In this document: piece by piece, positions 6,809 to 9,997 of the stretch | Numbering within the stretch: the first letter of the stretch is position 1 | Layout of the letters: every line of letters starts with the position of its first letter | Origin: an uncultured Clostridia bacterium | GTDB lineage: Bacteria; Bacillota; Clostridia; Oscillospirales; Acutalibacteraceae | Direction: 5' to 3' | Assembly (NCBI GenBank): GCA_947302895.1 | Contig: CAMYWU010000035.1 | Coordinates: 1 to 9,997, forward strand | DNA length: 9,997 nucleotides | The notes under the pieces: generated by a model | What the model was told of the DNA's origin: nothing | Databases searched by the model: none | What the model saw: only the letters and a program-made list of their open reading frames with translations | Made by a program: the position numbers and the translations under genes

Positions 6809-6831
6809 GCACCGATTCCTAGCGTCGGTGC
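6809..6831 (+). promoter_or_regulatory. Hairpin between the DUF3892 gene and hsdS
   Basis: GCACCGAT (6809-6816) pairs with GTCGGTGC (6824-6831), seven Watson-Crick pairs plus a U-G wobble, around a 7-nt loop TCCTAGC. No U-run follows, so it is not a standard terminator. It may slow transcription, protect an mRNA end after processing, or tune hsdS translation, since it ends 15 nt before the hsdS start, where the ribosome site is weak. Confidence 0.6.
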
Positions 6832-6846
6832 ATAAAGATTGGTGAT

Positions 6847-7416
6847 ATGATGAAACTAAAAGATTTAGCAGAGATTAAGTTTTGTTTGGCTACACCTGAT
6901 AAAAAAGGTGAAAGCACAAAAACGGTGCTTTCACCATCAGGATTGGCAGACAAAACAATTCTTGACCTGACAGACAAATCAAAATATGAATTTGAAGATT
7001 CAAAGTACAAAGTAGATGATGATGCAAATATTGCGGATAATACAATAATTATTAAGCGTATTTGCCCTATTGGAATATTGTATGTTGAAAAAACAGACAA
7101 TGGCATTTATGCAAGCGGAAATATGATATTGGTAAAGGCTAAGAATGTTGATTCAAAATATCTTGCATGCATTCTTAATAAAGAAATACCAAACATTATA
7201 AAATCTATGGAAGGGACAAGACTTCCAGCATTAACAAGAAGAATAATTGAAGATATTGAAATACCAATAGTTAGCATTGAAAAACAACATATAATAGGAA
7301 AACTATGGTTTGATAATTATAAACTTGAAGAGTTGCGCAGTAATTTAATTGCAATCGAAAAAAGCGCAAACGAAAACATGATATATAAATTCATAACTGA
7401 CAATAAGGAGAAATAA
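6847..7416 (+). CDS. hsdS: Half-length type I restriction specificity subunit (HsdS-like)
   Basis: DNA-recognition subunit expected to direct HsdM to its target site. At 189 residues it is about half the usual HsdS length and holds one target-recognition domain plus one helical spacer instead of two of each. The N-terminus KLKDLAEI (3-10) is typical of the start of such a domain. GTRLPALTRRIIEDIEIP (123-140) followed by IEKQHIIGKL (144-153) is the familiar end-of-domain segment with a conserved Gln, and 153-185 forms a helical arm. Half subunits of this kind can dimerise and then recognise a palindromic site. The ribosome site is weak; ATG at 6847 or 6850 is equally possible. The gene is notably AT-rich (19 G+C in 60 bases at 7201-7260). 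It ends 2 bp before hsdM. Confidence 0.85.
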   Translation: MMKLKDLAEIKFCLATPDKKGESTKTVLSPSGLADKTILDLTDKSKYEFEDSKYKVDDDANIADNTIIIKRICPIGILYVEKTDNGIYASGNMILVKAKNVDSKYLACILNKEIPNIIKSMEGTRLPALTRRIIEDIEIPIVSIEKQHIIGKLWFDNYKLEELRSNLIAIEKSANENMIYKFITDNKEK

Positions 7417-7418
7417 AA

Positions 7419-9020
7419 ATGGCTGAAAGAAAAACGACATTTGATGATATAAAGAGAGCGCTGTGGGCTGGTGCAGATACATTCAGAGATAATATAGATG
7501 CATCAAATTACAAGGATTATGTTCTTGCTATGCTTTTTGTTAAGTATTTAAGCGATACATACGATGAAAAGGTTAAAGAGCTTGAAAAAGAATACAGCGG
7601 AATTCGTCTTGAAAGGCAAATAGAAAACCTCCCCTTTGTTTTGAAGGAAGAATACACGTTTGATTACTTAAAAGAGAATAAGTATTCCGTTGATATTGGA
7701 ACAAAGATTAGCGAGGCTTTAACCGGAATTGAAAGCAGCAATACTATATTAAACGGAATTTTCAGAGGTATTGACTTCAACAGTGAAAGCAATCTCGGCA
7801 AGAAAGAGCAGAAAAATCCGCTTCTCATTGACCTTATTGATGATTTTGCCGACCTTGACTTGCACCCTCATAATATTGAAACTAACGATAATCAGGTGCC
7901 TGCTGATGTTATCGGCGACGCCTACGAATATATGATTGGCGAGTTTGCAACAATGGCTGGCAAAAAGGCAGGCAGTTTCTTTACGCCACAGGAAGTTTCC
8001 GAGATTATGGCAAGAATTGTTGCGCCGGTTGAGAATGACAGGATTTACGACCCAACCTGCGGTTCGGGCTCCCTGCTTATCAGAGCTGCTAAAAAAGGAG
8101 GGCTGGACAAGGTATCCATTTACGGTCAGGAAATCAATAGTTCGTCTATTTCCATGGCAAGAATGAATATGTTTATTCACGATATCGGCGATGCTCATAT
8201 TGCCTGGGGTGATACACTTGCAAACCCGCAGCACCTTGACAGCGACGGCAATCTTATGAAATTCGACTGTATTGTCGCAAACATGCCCTTCAGCAAAGAT
8301 AAGTGGGCGCAGGGCTTCAACAAAGGCGGCGAAGTATCCGTTGATGATGAAAGTGAAGAATCCAAAGGTAAAAAAGGCAAGAAAAAAGAATTCAAAATGG
8401 AACCTTCGCTTGATAAATACCACCGTTTTGATATCGGCGTTCCGCCTGCAAGTAAAGGCGACTGGGCGTTTTTGCTTCATATGATTAGCAGTATGAACGG
8501 AAACGGCAGAGTTGCTGCGGTTGCGCCCCACGGTGTTCTTTTCAGAGGTGCAGCAGAAGGCAAAATTCGACAGGCAATTCTTGAAAAGAATTTGATTGAT
8601 GCTGTCATTGGCTTGCCTGAAAACCTCTTCTACGGAACTTCAATTCCGGCTTGTATTATCGTTTTCAGAAGAGGCAGAAAAAACTCGGATGTTCTTTTCA
8701 TTGATGCATCAAAGCATTGCGAAAAGAAAAAAGCAAAAAATGCTCTTCGACCTGAAGATATTGAAAAGATAGTTTCAACTTATCAAAAATACAGAAACGG
8801 CGAAAATGCAGAAGAAGAAAAATACAGCCACGTTGCTTCTTTCAAAGAAATAAGCGAAGAAAATGAGTTTAACCTCAACATTCCGAGATATGTGGATACC
8901 TTTGAGGACGAGGAAATCATTGATTTAGATAAGGTCAATGCAGAAATCGCAGACCTGAAAGCACAGATTGCCGCCGTGGAAGCAGAAATGGCACAGTGTA
9001 TGAAAGAATTAGGATTATAA
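7419..9020 (+). CDS. hsdM: Type I restriction-modification DNA methyltransferase (HsdM)
   Basis: N6-adenine methyltransferase subunit using S-adenosylmethionine. The 533-residue protein is full length. An N-terminal helical HsdM domain (about 8-150) contains YKDYVLAMLFVKYLSD (31-46), and GSFFTPQEVSEIMARI (185-200) introduces the catalytic fold. Motif I is DPTCGSGSLL (211-220). Motif IV reads NMPF (288-291) instead of the commoner NPPF/Y, a substitution I believe occurs in some HsdM proteins. A charged Gly/Glu/Lys-rich insertion lies at about 303-327. GLPENLFYGTSIPACIIVF (398-416) is the conserved C-terminal part of the domain, and a coiled coil (about 503-531) likely contacts HsdS. AAGGAG at 7405-7410 is a good ribosome site. 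Base composition is closer to the rnf genes than to hsdS. Confidence 0.96.
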   Translation: MAERKTTFDDIKRALWAGADTFRDNIDASNYKDYVLAMLFVKYLSDTYDEKVKELEKEYSGIRLERQIENLPFVLKEEYTFDYLKENKYSVDIGTKISEALTGIESSNTILNGIFRGIDFNSESNLGKKEQKNPLLIDLIDDFADLDLHPHNIETNDNQVPADVIGDAYEYMIGEFATMAGKKAGSFFTPQEVSEIMARIVAPVENDRIYDPTCGSGSLLIRAAKKGGLDKVSIYGQEINSSSISMARMNMFIHDIGDAHIAWGDTLANPQHLDSDGNLMKFDCIVANMPFSKDKWAQGFNKGGEVSVDDESEESKGKKGKKKEFKMEPSLDKYHRFDIGVPPASKGDWAFLLHMISSMNGNGRVAAVAPHGVLFRGAAEGKIRQAILEKNLIDAVIGLPENLFYGTSIPACIIVFRRGRKNSDVLFIDASKHCEKKKAKNALRPEDIEKIVSTYQKYRNGENAEEEKYSHVASFKEISEENEFNLNIPRYVDTFEDEEIIDLDKVNAEIADLKAQIAAVEAEMAQCMKELGL

Positions 9021-9029
9021 GGAGTTTAA

Positions 9030-9791
9030 ATGGATAGAAAAATAGAGATAATTAGTACACTTAAAGAATTGATTGCAGAGGGAGGAAACATAACAGTTTC
9101 AGCATCTTATATGAGTGTTTCAACTATTTCAAAAGGCCAATTTAACGGTTGGAGAAATAAAATACTTATATATTTGGGAACGCTTAATAACATTCCTGAA
9201 GAAGTAATCAATTCAATTAAGTCCCAAAGAGCACAGCACCCGCAGGATATTGAAGCTGTTAAATCACAATTAAACACATTGATTCAATCTATAGAACAAG
9301 GCTTTATTGATTGTATTAATCCGTCGGAATCCAGAATAGATAGCGATACAATTCTTGAAAACTTGTTCAACAGATTTCATAAGGTTGCGCGACAGTTGAG
9401 GACAAGACACGACCGCAGAGCGACACTCGACATATCGGATGAATATGATGTACAAGACCTTTTGCACGCATTATTATTGATTAATTTTGATGATGTTCGT
9501 CCAGAAGAATGGACACCTTCCTATGCAGGAGGTGCTTCAAGAATGGACTTTCTTCTAAAGAACGAAAGAACAGTCATTGAAGTTAAGAAAACCAGGTCTT
9601 CAATGACATCTAAAGATTTAGGAGAGCAACTAATTGTAGATATTGAAAAATATCAAATGCACCCAGACTGTGAAAAGCTTTACTGTTTTGTTTATGACCC
9701 GGAGGGATTGTTAGGCAATCCTATTGGAATTAAAAACGACCTCGAAAATGCTCATAAAGACTTTTTGAAAGTCTTTATCAAACCTGAATAA
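9030..9791 (+). CDS. Putative restriction endonuclease with DpnII/MboI-like PD-(D/E)XK domain
   Basis: A 253-residue protein with two parts. The N-terminal half (about 1-115) is mostly helical and contains FNGWRNKILIYLG (38-50) and a long amphipathic segment; I do not recognise a named domain there. The C-terminal half (about 116-251) resembles the REase_DpnII-MboI family. It contains RTRHDRR (124-130), DEYDVQDLLHALL (137-149), VRPEEWTPSYAGG (156-168), RMDFLL (171-176), VIEVKKTR (182-189) and CFVYDPEG (219-226). D173, E184 and K186 form a credible PD-(D/E)XK active site, so DNA cleavage is likely. The start lies 9 bp after hsdM behind AAGGAG (9019-9024), so the two should be cotranscribed. 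It could supply restriction in place of HsdR, or be an independent defence nuclease. The domain match is from memory, not a search. Confidence 0.8.
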   Translation: MDRKIEIISTLKELIAEGGNITVSASYMSVSTISKGQFNGWRNKILIYLGTLNNIPEEVINSIKSQRAQHPQDIEAVKSQLNTLIQSIEQGFIDCINPSESRIDSDTILENLFNRFHKVARQLRTRHDRRATLDISDEYDVQDLLHALLLINFDDVRPEEWTPSYAGGASRMDFLLKNERTVIEVKKTRSSMTSKDLGEQLIVDIEKYQMHPDCEKLYCFVYDPEGLLGNPIGIKNDLENAHKDFLKVFIKPE

Positions 9792-9866
9792 CGCCCATTA
9801 TGGGGTTACACTGCTATAGTAGCCTGTGCCTTCCTTTTCTTTTTAGCGTTAATGGAGGTGGTTATT
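9792..9866 (+). promoter_or_regulatory. Spacer with inverted repeats and T-rich run ahead of the mini-protein gene
   Basis: TAACGC, beginning within the last codons of the nuclease gene (9789-9794), is complementary to GCGTTA (9846-9851). CCATTA (9795-9800) is complementary to TAATGG (9850-9855), which touches the ribosome site GGAGGTG (9854-9860). A T-rich run (9831-9844) follows only weak stems around 9805-9829. This might be a poor terminator or a leader controlling the next gene. I see no clear promoter. Confidence 0.3.
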
Positions 9867-9974
9867 ATGAAGAATAAAACCAATAGTTTTTTATTTGAAT
9901 TAACAGACTTTATCTCAAATACGCTGGCAATCATTACAACAATTGGTGCAGGCTGCGTTTGTGTAGCTCATTAA
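9867..9974 (+). CDS. 35-residue hydrophobic mini-protein, function unknown
   Basis: An ATG at 9867 lies 6 nt after GGAGGTG (9854-9860), one of the best ribosome sites in the window. The 35-residue product has a short basic start (MKNKTNS) and then a largely hydrophobic segment (residues about 13-33, including TLAIITTIGAGCVCVA), which could be one membrane helix with two cysteines near its end. It ends in His before TAA. I do not recognise the family. A small membrane toxin, a defence accessory peptide or a chance frame are all possible. The ribosome site and position after an R-M operon favour a real gene. Confidence 0.5.
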   Translation: MKNKTNSFLFELTDFISNTLAIITTIGAGCVCVAH

Positions 9975-9991
9975 TATATAAGGATAAAAGT

Positions 9992-9997
9992 ATGAGA
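9992..9997 (+). CDS. Possible start of a further gene, cut by the window edge
   Basis: ATGAGA at the very end of the window is preceded by AAGGA (9980-9984) at 7-nt spacing, 17 bp after the mini-protein stop. Only two codons (Met-Arg) are visible, so nothing can be said about the product. It could be the missing hsdR or an unrelated gene. Confidence 0.3.

Noticed and set aside
8358..8395. Frameshift or repeat expansion in the lysine-rich stretch of hsdM
   Set aside because: The frame stays open, and recognised HsdM sequence continues on both sides, so it is an in-frame insertion or linker.
7749..8531. Long open frame (260 codons) on the minus strand inside hsdM
   Set aside because: It lies opposite a fully conserved HsdM coding region, has no ribosome site that I can see, and the translation looks like an antisense shadow with no domain-like pattern.
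9803..9845. Intrinsic terminator after the nuclease gene
   Set aside because: There is a T-rich run, but the stems I can draw before it are only three to five pairs with mismatches, so I do not call it a terminator.
9863..9884. Sequence around the mini-protein start resembles the rnfC start (both begin MKNKT)
   Set aside because: The similarity covers only about 16 bp of AT-rich sequence after the ribosome site and does not continue; coincidence is the simplest explanation.
1..9997. CRISPR array, insertion sequence or integrase
   Set aside because: No regularly spaced repeats, transposase or recombinase motifs were found on either strand by eye.

Overview
The window suggests a strictly anaerobic low- to mid-GC Bacillota, most likely class Clostridia. 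The grounds are a complete six-gene Rnf cluster in the order rnfC-D-G-E-A-B (the order known from clostridia and acetogens), strong AGGAGG-type ribosome sites in front of nearly every gene, and AT-rich sigma-A-like promoters. I cannot name the genus or species from the sequence alone. All confident genes are on the + strand.

Region 1 (1-6160) is a tightly packed energy-conservation operon. A plausible promoter (4-32) precedes rnfC, rnfD, rnfG, rnfE, rnfA and rnfB, with gaps of at most 12 bp or short overlaps. After them comes an ApbE-type FMN transferase lipoprotein and then a terminator-like hairpin (6131-6160). Rnf moves electrons between ferredoxin and NAD and couples this to ion translocation across the membrane. 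RnfD and RnfG both show SGAT flavinylation sites, and ApbE is the enzyme family that attaches FMN to such sites. The operon therefore carries both the complex and its maturation factor.

Region 2 (6161-6512) is non-coding. It has an AT-rich stretch, an inverted repeat overlapping a near-consensus promoter (6336-6364), and then a 5' leader of about 110 nt that folds on paper into a closed multi-branch RNA (6371-6480). The 3' strand of its closing stem can also pair with the ribosome site of the next gene, so it is a candidate regulatory RNA. I do not recognise it as a known class.

Region 3 (6513-9791) is a probable defence operon under that promoter. It encodes a small DUF3892-like protein, a half-length type I specificity (HsdS-like) protein, a full HsdM adenine methyltransferase, and a protein with a DpnII/MboI-like PD-(D/E)XK nuclease domain. 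There is no HsdR in view, S precedes M, and S has only one target-recognition domain. Taken together this looks like a non-canonical restriction-modification module, although an HsdR gene or second S gene could lie beyond the window edge.

Region 4 (9792-9997) holds a short spacer with inverted repeats, a 35-residue hydrophobic mini-protein with an excellent ribosome site, and what may be the first two codons of another gene.
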